Notes under the pieces: generated by a model
The model's input: only the letters and a program-made list of their open reading frames with translations
Told to the model about the DNA's origin: nothing
The model's database searches: none
NCBI GenBank assembly: GCA_964017145.1
Contig: CAXHKQ010000155.1
Coordinates: 1 to 21,515, forward strand
Reading direction: 5' to 3'
Origin: Agrocybe praecox
Lineage: Eukaryota; Basidiomycota; Agaricomycetes; Agaricales; Agrocybaceae
DNA length: 21,515 nucleotides
Program-made: the position numbers and the translations under genes
In this document: in pieces, positions 8,850-20,100 of the stretch
How positions within the stretch are numbered: the first letter of the stretch is position 1
Layout of the letters: each line of letters opens with the position of its first letter

Positions 8850-11800
8850 TTACACCTTGTTATCACCCATCGTCGTCGTTGCCGATTTACGCGATCGCGC
8901 CGAACGCTGCAGCATACTCGATTGCAATTCTCCACGCGTGGAAGCACGCAGCGAGGCGCCCGTCGCCGTGCCGCGCACGAAGTTCGATGATGTCCGTTTC
9001 TCAGCCTCTAGCGTAGCACTACAATGCGAAAAGATCGAAATTATAGTATCCAGATTTAAATGTGTCCAACTATTCGCAATTTCGTACCGCGACTTGCACG
9101 GCAAATCCCAGATCCTCTGATCGACGCCGAAGCGTTCGCCATCGAGCAGCGTCTGCGGCAGCTCTTTGTCCATCGTCTCCGGAAGGAACAGCGCCAGCAC
9201 ACCGCCCAGAATGCCAAAGCAGCCGAGCGTCAGCAGCGGCAACTCTGGCGTCACCATGCCCAGGTAGACGACAAATGGCGCAATAATGCTGGCCACATAG
9301 CCCATGATGTGAATGAAGGCGACGCCCTGCGCTCGCACGACCGTGGGCAGCAGTTCGGCAGCGTACTGCAGACCGATGTTGTATGAGAAGTTGACACAGA
9401 ACCGGCCCATGATGGCCAGAATGGCGGAGTAGACGCCTGCGGGAAATGGAGCGAGCGACAAAGATTGAGTAAGCAAAGTGACAGCCGTTACAGGAATAAA
9501 GTTGCTAGACGAAAGTCGCAAGACTTGCTCACCTACACAAAATTATGCACTTAATCGAAAACACTCACCAACCGGAAACGCCGTCGCCACAATACTGAAC
9601 AACCCACTCAGCACCATCGTACCAAACGCCAGCCACCGGCGGCCCCATCGATCCAGCGTCAGCGTCAGAATAATATCGGCCGGACACTCCGTTGCCGCCG
9701 CCACCGTGAACGTCACAAACACATTCAAGCCCAGCGCCCCGACGTTCCGAATGTGCCCGTCGAACACCAGCGAGATCAGCATCCAAATCACAATCAGCAG
9801 CAGCGTGATCTTGCGCAGATGGGGCGTCTTGAACAGGTCCATGATCGAGTAGGCGTTGTGCTCCGCATCCTCCGCCTGCATCTTGACGCAACTGTTGCGG
9901 AAGTCCTGGTACACTTGGGGCTGCACGTGCGCTCCGTTGATGCGCTCGAAGCGCTTCATGATGCCGATGGCGCGCTCGATTTTTCCCTGCGAGACGAGCC
10001 AGCGTGCCGACTCGGGAATCAACCACGGAGTGGCGATGGCCAGAGCTAGCGGGAACGACGTGACGACGGCCAGCCAGCGCCAGTCGTTGATCCAGATGGC
10101 GATCCAGGGCAGGATGCAGGCGGCAAAGGTGAAGAAGAGCGCAATGGACATGTTGGCGACGAACGTGCGCCACTTGGGTCCGACGTACTCGAGGACTGCG
10201 TAGCGAAACATATATTGGTAAGTTAGTGGATCATTGATCATGATCGTTTGTGGATGATTGCTAGAATTATACGTTTCTCAGTTATCTGAATTAACGTCTT
10301 TTCGAACTGAACCTTGACTTGCGACTTGCATTCGCTTTGATATATTCGAATAATTGCGCATTCGAATGAGAACAGAAGACACACGCTTTCGTTGAAATGA
10401 ATTATATCGGTAATTCCTGGGCAAATGTAAGCGTGCTTTTGATTAGCACTTGAGTCGTTCTTCTTTACAATTAATTGTTCAATTTGCACACAATACAAAA
10501 TACCCCATATTAGACAGATGCGAAAAATCTTCGTTGACTTTTTCAAGTCATCGCAGAACACAGAATCGCGGACACCGTCAAGATCACCATGCATGGGACT
10601 ATGCCAAAGACCAAGACCACGATCACGTACACCAAATCGATTGCGAGCCGCGCACTTGCTGGAGGCCAGCCGTCGACGATGGTTAATTTGGTATGTACAC
10701 GCACTCGCAAACGCTGCGGTGGCGGCTCACATGCCCCAGATTTTTGCGCAAAAGTGCGCGAATGCGGTGTTCAAAGTTCTAACCACGTGTGCCAGAGCAG
10801 CTTGCATGTGCATGTCTACCCATGCATTTTCCAACTTTATGGTGCGAAATAATTATATCGTACTTAAACCACATATACACACATACACTGACGCGCATAT
10901 ACCGGGGGCATACCTCACTGTTCGAACGCGCGCAGTCATGTGTGGCATGCTACACTGCAAGCTGCAGGTAATGGTAGACCAACGTACGTTCATCGAATTA
11001 CTTAGCATTGAACAACGCGACGAGCCGTTCGAATAATCTACTATCTGCAGATGTACTTATGATTATGTGTCTATTCATACAATTTTTTATTGTGTACGGA
11101 TATGCCAATCACACATCATAGCATTAGGTCACAGTCGGCCAGCAGCAAGCAAATCGAAATGACCGTGACCATGAACTAGACGCGCCAGTACTTCAACTAC
11201 ACGCTATCTGATCGAAATGCCGACAAGCATTCCTCGTCGTCGTCGTCGCTCGCTAACACTTACCCAAAATGTACATCATCATGAAGCAATTGTCGAACGC
11301 AAAGCCGAGCATGAAACGGCAGAACGAGAAGGTCCAGAACGAGTCGGTGAACGCCGTCGCGACGCCGAACACGAAGCCGAGCAGATTGCAGCCCATCAGA
11401 GAGGGAATGCGACCGAAACGATCGGCAATCCAGCCGAACAGCAGCCCACCGAAGACGGCACCGATGAAAAAGATAGCCTGAGCAAAGGCCGGCATCACGG
11501 CATCATCGCACACCCAGTCGAGCTGTTTGAACGGAAAATCAGAACGTGTCTTTGGATGACTTTTGGCGTTGGCTTTGTGATTAGCATAGCTCTAAGTTGT
11601 CTGCATCTGAACGTTTCACATGTCACAATATCAGCTACAATTGTATGTCGATCGGAATTTGATTAGCAAGCCTAAGAAGATTATGGATCGATTAGGATCT
11701 ATCTGGTTTTGAGTTCTTCTACTTTATGACAAAGCAATGCTCTCACTTAGCACCTCTTCCGGTGTGGTAACAGCTGAGAATTTGAATCTTGTTTCAGCAG

Positions 11801-13994
11801 GTTCGAACATGCAAAATATGCGTGATTATTATGACGACACTGACCTCTGTCGCAATGGTGCTGTACGGCACCTCAACGCGATCGTACTCCCATCCGTGGA
11901 TGCACGGCTGTATCGGCCACGAAGCGTCCACCATCAGCATGTCGTTGTGCTCCATCAGTTCGGTGAAGTTCACCGCATACATCGTGCATTTGCTGCGTCC
12001 ATCCGTATACATGGGAATGCCCAGCTCGAGCCTATGAAAAATAGAAAAAAAAAACTCAGCACGACAACGAAGATTGAGATCGCGTGCGGGGTTCGACGAT
12101 CGTGTATGTACTAGTTGGTTCCGGGTAATCGGCGTGTAATTATTGTGACTCAATTAGCATGATTTCTTTGCGGAAATCCAATATACCGACACATGCGGGT
12201 ACTTTCATCAATACAAAATTGTAGTTACATTCGCACATATGCAAAATATGTTGCCCAGCGACATTTATTTAATAACATGCTTCTCGTTCACACGTTTTAG
12301 TATTATGGGCAATTATGATCAATTAATATGCCTGCAACAACGGGTTCGTGAGAACAGTAATCCGCAATTGACATCAATGATATCACACAAAGAGACGGCA
12401 TAATTCTACATTCATAAATAACCGCGTGAAACGTGTTAAATATAAATCGCATGCAGTCGCACGACGCGGTGCGTATGCTAATTCATCATGCATAAATTGT
12501 GAATCTGTGTCTTGGTGTCTAAATATATCGACTTATCTGCCGGTCACGTGTAAACATTCGAAACCGGCTGAATTATTATATAGAAAATGTAGAAAAAACG
12601 CAAATGGTTTGCTCAAATTCGCTCAAGCACTAGGTGAGCCGGGCACCAAGCATAAGGCGGTCAATTGTGATGTGAACTCAAGCGCATAATACGACACATA
12701 CACATTCAAACAGCGCGCTCAATTCAGGCTCAATCCGGTAATTACACACATTGCGCGTATGCACTCTAGACACGCTACAGCAACGTAAACGTAGTTCGAG
12801 TATTATAATTGATATTGTACTCGCAGACATGGACTTAATGCACACTTCCAGCAAGCTGTGACTAAGCTCGTTGAATGTGCGCACATGCGCTCGTTCTTAC
12901 TTCAATTACTCTAATACGGCGTGTGTATACTATTTGTACGCATTTTGCTTGCATGTTGTACTATATATGTATGTGTATGTTGTCGCCGCGTCGATCAGTC
13001 GGTTCCGTTTTGAATCAAGTAAACAATAATGTAAAGTCTCAGTCAGTCCAGTCAACTCAGTCAACCAAGCCACACACACACAAACACACATACACACGCA
13101 TAGACAAGCTCAATAAATGCGCGTACGCGAAACGGGGTCAAATCATATAGAACTGACACAGGTGTTTTTATGCATAACTCACATTTCAGACGACTGAACA
13201 TAAGCACATTCATCTCTGCAAGAATTACCACACATGTTTGCAATGATGCAATTTATGTCGGGTACTCTATGTCGTTATGGTTTGCGTATTGTATTCTAAC
13301 GATAAGACACCGGCAAGGTGAATCCTATAAATTGAACATATGAAGTGTTTGACATACAGTACACTACACTGCATAGCCAGACGTGTTACGCGCTTGACAC
13401 TCGACACTTGAAGTGTAATTGCCGCAATCGTTTGATCCCAATTATAAGTGCATCGAATGCGGAAATGCAGTCTGTCACACTATCTTCAGTTTCCGATAAA
13501 CCGCGTTTCATCAGCCAGCGAAGTGACCTTCGTCGCCAACTCCACTCCAGAACTCACCGATCCTCCAGACTCAGGTGCTCCAGTTCGGGCACCCGACACC
13601 AATGCTCCTCCGGCACCAGCGTGAGGAAAATCTGCGTAAAGTACACGAACGCCACCGAGAACGCAAACGGTATCATCAGCACGAACAGCCACTTCTGGTA
13701 CGTGCCGAACTCGCCGATGTGCGGCAGCAGATCGTCGAAGTCCATGGACGGCGGATCGCTGGCCGCTGTGGCGGCTGCCTGGCGTGCGGCCTCCGCGTCT
13801 GCTTCGGCCTGCTTCTGTTTCTGTTCGGCGGTTATCGGGCAGACGGCCGCCGATCCGTCGTCATTGTAGAAGGCGTTGTTGATGAACGTTCGGCCGGGTG
13901 CCGAAGAGGTCGATGTTGACGCAGGCAGATCCTCGGTGTTTGTTGGCTTGATGGAGAGGCCATTGATGGAGTGCTCCTCGGGTTTGGGAGCCAT
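8850..13994 (-). CDS. SLC22-type organic cation / carcinine-like transporter, MFS (5 exons)
   Basis: Exons on the minus strand are 13558-13994, 11845-12031, 11264-11522, 9569-10195 and 8850-9436, giving 698 residues; every junction is in frame. A cytosolic N-terminal stretch of about 100 residues is rich in Ala/Gln/Glu. TM1 follows FDDLLPHIGEFGTYQKW at about 102-127. An extracellular loop with an NFT glycosylation site at 167-169 and cysteines covers about 130-215. The MFS motif GWIADRFGR is at 238-246, PESARWL at 355-361, LDRWGRRW sits between TM8 and TM9, and the LPET-type end (FLPETMDKELPQTL) precedes a long cytosolic tail. SLC22 proteins move organic cations and related solutes across the plasma membrane (established); which substrate is unknown here. 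The start is the ATG at 13994 in a CAAAATGG context. It could be an orthologue of fly Orct or CarT, which I cannot separate. Confidence 0.92.
10196..11263 (-). other. Transporter intron 3 (1,068 bp)
   Basis: It splits one codon (TTG G|TC) in MYILVLEYVGP, a block conserved in SLC22 proteins, which fixes both borders. Inside, the minus strand holds a frame with a very hydrophobic run at about 10549-10638, reported under findings. (TCG)n repeats lie at 11233-11248. Confidence 0.85.
11523..11844 (-). other. Transporter intron 2 (322 bp)
   Basis: Donor GTCAGT (complement of 11839-11844) and acceptor CAG (complement of 11523-11525). Nothing else was seen in it. Confidence 0.85.
12032..13557 (-). 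other. Transporter intron 1 (1,526 bp)
   Basis: Donor GTGAGT (complement of 13552-13557) and acceptor AG (complement of 12032-12033), splitting an Arg codon. It is AT-rich. It contains a CA microsatellite at 13071-13099 next to a run of GTCA-type short repeats (about 13039-13068). No credible gene was found. Confidence 0.85.
13071..13099. repeat. (CA)n microsatellite, interrupted
   Basis: CA dinucleotides with single-base interruptions, in transporter intron 1. Confidence 0.85.
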
Positions 13995-14144
13995 TTTGCG
14001 GGTTTTGGGAAGCGCCCGATAGATCACTCGATCACTTTAATTCGAGTCTTAGAATAAAACCAATTGAACACTTGCACACAAAACTCGATGGATAGCTTTG
14101 CTGGTAATTGCTGCACAGGTGTTGACGCGTCTAACGTGCAACAA

Positions 14145-14185
14145 CCACTAACCGCTCCGGACCATTATTAACTTATTTTATATAT
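14145..14185 (-). promoter_or_regulatory. Candidate TATA-box core promoter of the SLC22-type transporter
   Basis: On the minus strand ATATATAAAA (complement of 14176-14185) is followed about 33 bases later by an initiator-like GGTTAGTGG (complement of 14145-14153). This would start transcription near 14149 and give a 5' UTR of about 155 bases before the ATG at 13994. Position and spacing fit; there is no other proof. Confidence 0.5.
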
Positions 14186-14353
14186 CAGACAGCGCGTTCT
14201 TTATCAATCTTTGCGAGCACACACACACAAGCGCCCGTTCGTTCACATTTAAACAACAGAGCGTGTGTGAACTTGAAGATATATTCAACGATCTCAATCT
14301 TGAAAACGTTCACGTGTGTAGTATATCTCAGTTGGCGTCGCGACGACAATGCA

Positions 14354-14367
14354 CGACGACGTCGTCG
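14354..14367. repeat. 14-bp perfect palindrome upstream of the transporter promoter
   Basis: cgacgacgtcgtcg is self-complementary and lies about 170 bp upstream of the TATA box. A related gtcgtcggt recurs near 14470. It could be a binding site for a dimeric factor (inference). Confidence 0.6.
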
Positions 14368-16324
14368 GTAGTGGGATGGGGTTTTGCAGAGAGGCTGCGC
14401 TCTTGCACGCCGATGCGAGAGTGCTAGCACGATCTGCACACGCGCGGCGAGACACGACAGATTCACGCGGCGTCGTCGGTCAGGGGAAGTGCGAGCATAA
14501 ATGCTATGTTGCTATGGACCCGCCGCACGATCGATCGCCAACTACCTCAACTATGCGAAACTACGAGACACGGTGTATACGCGAATCGTACACCTGACGA
14601 CTTCAAGACAGCACAGCACCGACTGATCGGCTGTAAGTTGTAACTGCGGCCAAACAAAAACCGCGCTAGTAAGAGCGCGCACATACGCGCACGAGGACAC
14701 ACATATAGTGTATACACATGAGCGTGTGCGTATGCGATTTGTTTCGCGTACGCTCGCGAATGTTGGCTTAGAATAAAATAGTATATGCGAGTTCGGAGCG
14801 GTTGGTTCGCTTTAGATCGCGATCGCGTGGCGCAGTCGCGACATACTGATTTTTGCGCGTTTATGTTGGCGTTAGGCGTGCGCGCACACACGAGCGCCGC
14901 ACGAACGAGTTGCGTTCAAGGTAAGTGCGCGCGCTCGACGAGTGCGTAATGTAGCGATCGAGCGCCGTCGGGCAGCAATGCGGTTTTGGTTCTAGCACTG
15001 GACAGAATATATAAAGTGTTTATGAGATTTGTCAGCACATTTTTCAAGTTCTTTTAGTTAGAACAACTAACTAGTCTATGTATCATTCAGAAAAATCACT
15101 TAATTTCTGAAAACACAGTAAAAACATTATATAATAAACATATCTATATTCTTGGTTTGGTGGCAATACACTAATTTGAAACCTTTTTGATCGAACCTCT
15201 TTTATTTTATTACTGACAAATACGATACGTGCACATTCGAATGTGTGCCTGGTGCAGCGTGATGGTCGTAGACATTAATGTGTTCTGTCTTGATAAGTAC
15301 CAGATTTGCATAAATTGAATGTACCTACCAACGATTGATTTGTGCATTATCTTTTTGATTAATCTTCGGAACGTTATTGCGTATTGCCGACTATTATGTG
15401 TAGGACCGGTGATATGCATACAGTAACTGTTTTCATTTCGTCTCAAATTTACCAACTGCAAATATATCAACAGTATGTGAGAATCGTACAATTTGTGTGA
15501 AACATTACGTTCAAGTACGGAATGATCTAGCACATATAATAATCATTCGGATATACAGAACACCTTCAGCAATGTTTGGCACACATATTGCATATTAGAC
15601 TAACACGCACGTCTAGTGCAAAAATTAGGCCAACAAAATTAACTCGTAATCAGCCGTATCGTACGTTGATAAATAAATTCTCAAATTCATTGAAAGAACG
15701 TCAGAACTGATGAATCATTGCCAAGAGCATGAATCCATGAATCGGATATACCGTCGTCACGTCCATGTGACGGTTTCAAATCTGCAAGACTCACTTCCAC
15801 ACGCTCGAACCGATTCATTCTCGGAAGTGATCATGAACCCTAAAACACCAAATAAGACAGACACGCACTCAAACACAGTATACATTGGTGCGTACACAAT
15901 GTTTTTGCTGTCCGATTTCATGTCCAAGATCATACCAACGCCATCCGTGACAATCGTGTTTGAGCGGCAATTGCGCGCTTGGAACGTGTACCTTCGGTCG
16001 TGGTGTTCGTGTGCGTATGCTCGATGTTCGTTCATATGTATTTTGGCACCTGCGGCACTTTTTGCAATTAATGTGTATTCAAACTCGTTCGTTGAACTTA
16101 GAGCTGTAAACAAGAAATATATATTACGCCATTATTGTGCGGACACACATAATCTGCATATGTATTATATGCACACTAACACAGTAACATAAATACGTTT
16201 GACGCCTCAGGTGAGAATGACATTCCGCTTGTTAGAGACCGGAACAAGGATGCTATCGAATATCACGGTCGATGGAATGTATAGAACATAATACATAATG
16301 TATCCTAGTATCTTTCTTCAACAA

Positions 16325-16380
16325 AATAAACTACATCCCAATTGTCGTAGTTTATTGATCTGATAATTCATAATTATCAG
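16325..16380. repeat. Two adjacent perfect inverted repeats
   Basis: The first has 10-bp arms at 16325-16334 and 16347-16356 around a 12-base loop. The second has 9-bp arms at 16360-16368 and 16372-16380 around a 3-base loop. Both are perfect, and only three bases separate them. Confidence 0.85.
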
Positions 16381-16985
16381 AAAGTATCGGAAATAAAAAC
16401 CAATTATTTTTCATTTCTGTTCTCATCTCGGATACACTGAGAGTCTGAGATCAACGCCCACTCGCACGCATATTGAATCTAAAGGAAGGTGAGCGCAACG
16501 CGCGCCGACTGGCGGTTTATGATTTATACCTGAGCATGTATCATTTTAACTATCAAGTAATTGTATATCATTAATGGCAAAAACGGTTAATATCGATACA
16601 TCAATGAATCGAAATAGGAAATTAAGTGACACCTCGTAACGGTCGCACATTACACGGTAATAATAATTATTATTGAACATGAATCAATTCGCAAATTATT
16701 CGATCGCTTCAATTATAAATTATAGAACAATTAAAACACTAACGCATCATATGAGCTTGACAAGTATATATTTACACTTTATTTGATTCCTTTAAAAACG
16801 AGTGTATTTATTAATATAACCAGGTTTACTAATTCGTGGTGAAACAATATTGAAGACATTCGTATCGTTGACTTACAAACAAATAGCAGATGAATTATAA
16901 TGTTGTTGTTTTGTTGCAACAGTGTAAACTCGTGATAATAATGTTGATTTAGAATTCAAATTCGATTCGCCGTAATTGTAGACAT

Positions 16986-16991
16986 TTTATT
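16986..16991 (-). terminator. Probable polyadenylation signal of the ankyrin-SOCS gene (AATAAA)
   Basis: A canonical AATAAA on the minus strand, about 130 bp after the stop codon at 17121-17123. Confidence 0.65.
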
Positions 16992-17120
16992 CCACATTAA
17001 ACATATTATTTAGCAATCACTTAATCTAAACAGAGTGTGTTGTGCGCATATTTCCGAATCACATTCATGCCGCGACATCTCGACATTCAACCACCTATTA
17101 CACGGCGCACCAACTTGCCC

Positions 17121-20100
17121 TCACTCCTCAAAGTTCAACAGATACTCCTTCACCTGCGCCGGCAAATTCAACTTGCCCACATTCAGCGCCACCCGATTGC
17201 TCAAACTCTTGTAGATCTGCTGCCTGCACATCTGCTTCAGCGTCCGCGGCTTCCGATACAACGACGTAATAATGCCGATCAGCTGCTCCGTCTGCCTGCT
17301 GGGCACCTGCGCCATGTAGAAGTCGTGCAGCGTCTTCAGGCAATTGTACAGCGGCGCATGGTCCATCGAGTAGTACAGCAGATAGATCACATTCGGATAC
17401 GTCACAGGCTCGTCCGTGAGCAGGAACGCCTTCTTCGTGATCAGCACAATGTAGTAGAACAGGATGTGTCGCGAGTGCGTCCGGAACGAATTCCGCAGCG
17501 TCGGAGCGGCCACGATTCCGCCGCCGCCGCCACGCTGGCCGCCATCCGCACCGCCTCCGCCGCCTCGCAACAACCGATCCCCATGATTCGCAATCTCGCC
17601 CACCACAATCGCACTGCCCGACGTGTCGCGCTGGTTCACCAGCTCATTCGGATCCGCCCCGTACTGGATCAGCGTCTTCGCCAGCTCGTAAATCCGCCGG
17701 ATGTCTCCACTCGTCCGTACGTTCTGCACCATGTCCATCACCGACTGCAGCACATGCCGGTACGTCTGCTTGCAATCGAGTCCGTGCTGCAGCAGCAGCA
17801 TCAGGATGTCCTTGATGAAATCGAAGTTCTGCGTCTTTTGGGTGTCATCGTTGAGCGTGAAGTTCTCGCTGACGGTGAAGATGAGGACGTGCAACGGGGT
17901 CAGCTTGCAGCGGTACGAGCAGTTGGGGCCGGCGCCGTGCTGGAGTAGGATGCGGATGCAGTTGACGAAGCAGACCTTTCGGGTGGTAATGGAATGGAAT
18001 GTGATTTACATGAAATGTAATACCGAATGTGAGCGATTTTTTTTTTCGGAACTAAAATATGTTCATGTACTACATGGGATGATGTATCGGGACAAATAGG
18101 AAAGGACCAACATTTTGGATTTTTTTTCTCGATTTATACTATCTCATTCTTTCCCTGAAGCTACAATTTTCATTCGGGGAATAAAAAATAGTCTCTGGGG
18201 GCCAAATACGCATACAATCACAGACGAGACCAGAATTCATAGCCCAATTCATATATTATGGCTTTTTGGTCGATTTGGTCGATTGTGAGTTTTTGCGTTT
18301 TTGCGGCACCCTCTCCGCAAAGAGCTCTCGCATGCCCTAAAAGGTATTCAATATATGTATAAATATTTTGTTAAATAACCTCAGAGTATCAGCAATCTGC
18401 AGGTTCCATCATTTCCGAATTCCGAAATTATTAGGACTTATTGATGTTTTCGTCAGGAAATGCACAATTTATCGTCTTCGGTGCCCAAATGGAAGTTACA
18501 GAATAGTTTTCAAAATTTTCAAATTCAATTTAGGCTAGGGCAGATTCCAAATAACAAATTCTCAAGACATGCTTTGGCTCCAGCGGCCCTTCTACCTATC
18601 AGAAATCAGTGCTTCAATAAGACTTTGAATACCATACCAACATATGATAGGATTAGGATATGTCAAACCGCGAGTTACAATAAAGGCAATATCTTCTAAA
18701 CTAATGACAGTGTACGAGTATGAGATTTTGTTTGGCTGGCTGATAGATGACTATGATCAACAATAAATTTTGCCTTCATCAAAAATGTTGTTCCTTCCCT
18801 GTTTCTCCCGATACTTATCAGTCCATGTAGTAGTTTGAACCTAATCGAAATAATTCTCACACAAATAAAACGTGGTTAGACAACGGGTTTTCATTCTTCT
18901 AACGATTTTTTACCGATTCATGTTCAAATGATAAAGTCTGCATTTATCAAACATCATAACAGGGTCAGATCGTAAAAAAAACGTTAAAAAGTTATACCAA
19001 TTTCATAACACCACCCGACACAAAAAAAAATTCTCGCTTCTCGTATTACATTTCTTATGCGTATTGCGTGATCCAAAAAACTAAAATCATAATAATTTGT
19101 GTTCCTCGGCTTAGATTTGTTGTTATGATGTTTAAAAGATTTTTGTAGTTGTTAGGTATAATTGACAATATCTCGGGTTGGGTCGAAAACTCAAAACTGC
19201 ATCATAAAACAATTGAAAGTAAATTTAACGGATTTATGTCTTGATCCCAATTTACGAGTTATTAAGGTTAGAAAGGGAAAAAATTAGTTTTTTCATGGTA
19301 AACGGAAACAAAAAAATGGACTTAAAAAATGTTAAACAAAACAAGTAATACGACAAGCGAGTATTTCTCCAAAAGTGTACTTTTGTCGGGTAGTGTAATT
19401 TTTTATTGTTTCAAACAACAACATTTGTAATTATTCGAGACTTTCCGATTATAATTTTTTTTTAATTCATAGAGGTAACGTGAGAGAATATGTACCTTCA
19501 TCGAGTGCGTGTAGTGGTGCAGCTGGTCCTTGTTGATCAGCGGCACCAAACACACCATTATCGGCACCGAACCGTCGCGCCCAACCTGATTGGGATCGCC
19601 ACCCTCGCGGATCATCATGCTGAGCAGTTCGTAGCACATCTCCCAGTCCCGGATGTGCCGAAAGACGCAGGCAAGCGCCGAGTTACCAGACTGATTGATG
19701 GAGCTCTTGGCACCGTTCTGCAGGAGGAAGCGGACCAGCGAGAGTACCTCGTATTTGTTCCAGCGATCGTAGCCGTAGCGCGCCTCCTCGAGGGCGTAGC
19801 GCACGATGAGAGCGTGCAGCGGTGTGTTGCCGAGCGAGTCGGGCTCGTTAATGAGGTCCTTGCAGCCGCGCTCGAGCAGAATGCGCAGCGTGGTTTGGGT
19901 GTCCTCGGCGGATTTGCGGGCGGCGACGATGACTGGCGGCGGGTTGCGAGGAGGCGGTAATTGTTGATGATTATTTTCCCGATTCATTATTTTGAGAAAC
20001 CTGTTGAAATCTTCATTATTCTGTTATCTCTCATCCCCCTTTCAAAAAAACGTACGAATCCGCCGTTGGGGTCTAAATAGACCCCAATCGGAAACGACCA

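Larger units (their letters stand above)
13995..17120. other. 3.1 kb spacer upstream of the transporter, downstream of the ankyrin gene
   Basis: The left 200 bp are the transporter 5' UTR and core promoter. From about 14190 to 14960 the DNA is GC-richer with CpG-rich motifs and a perfect consensus splice donor on the plus strand at 14921. From about 15000 on it is AT-rich. Two weakly coding-like frames lie antisense to each other at 15710-16192, and two perfect hairpins lie at 16325-16380. No RNA gene or recognised protein was found. Confidence 0.6.
17976..19495 (-). other. Ankyrin-SOCS gene intron (1,520 bp) with mobile-element remnants
   Basis: Donor GTACAT (complement of 19490-19495) and acceptor AG (complement of 17976-17977), at phase 0. 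It holds a mariner-like transposase fragment and a Tc1/mariner-type inverted-repeat element, listed separately. The open plus frame at 18460-18699 has no recognisable protein features. Confidence 0.8.

Noticed and set aside
12426..12689. 87-residue plus frame in transporter intron 1
   Set aside because: No recognisable features, antisense within an intron, and expected by chance at this length.
13995..14027. Upstream GTG start for the transporter (adds 11 residues)
   Set aside because: The ATG at 13994 has a good insect context (CAAAATGG) and non-ATG starts are rare.
15008..15034. TATATAAAG followed by TCAGCA on the plus strand
   Set aside because: Spacing of about 26 bases is short for a TATA/initiator pair, no gene follows, and it lies downstream of the orphan donor at 14921.
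17037..17948. 303-residue plus-strand frame opposite the SOCS-box exon
   Set aside because: His/Gln/Arg/Leu-rich shadow caused by the GC-rich third codon positions of the real exon on the minus strand.
18460..18699. 79-residue plus frame near the mariner fragment
   Set aside because: No similarity to transposase or any family I know; the fragment reads on the minus strand and does not continue into it.
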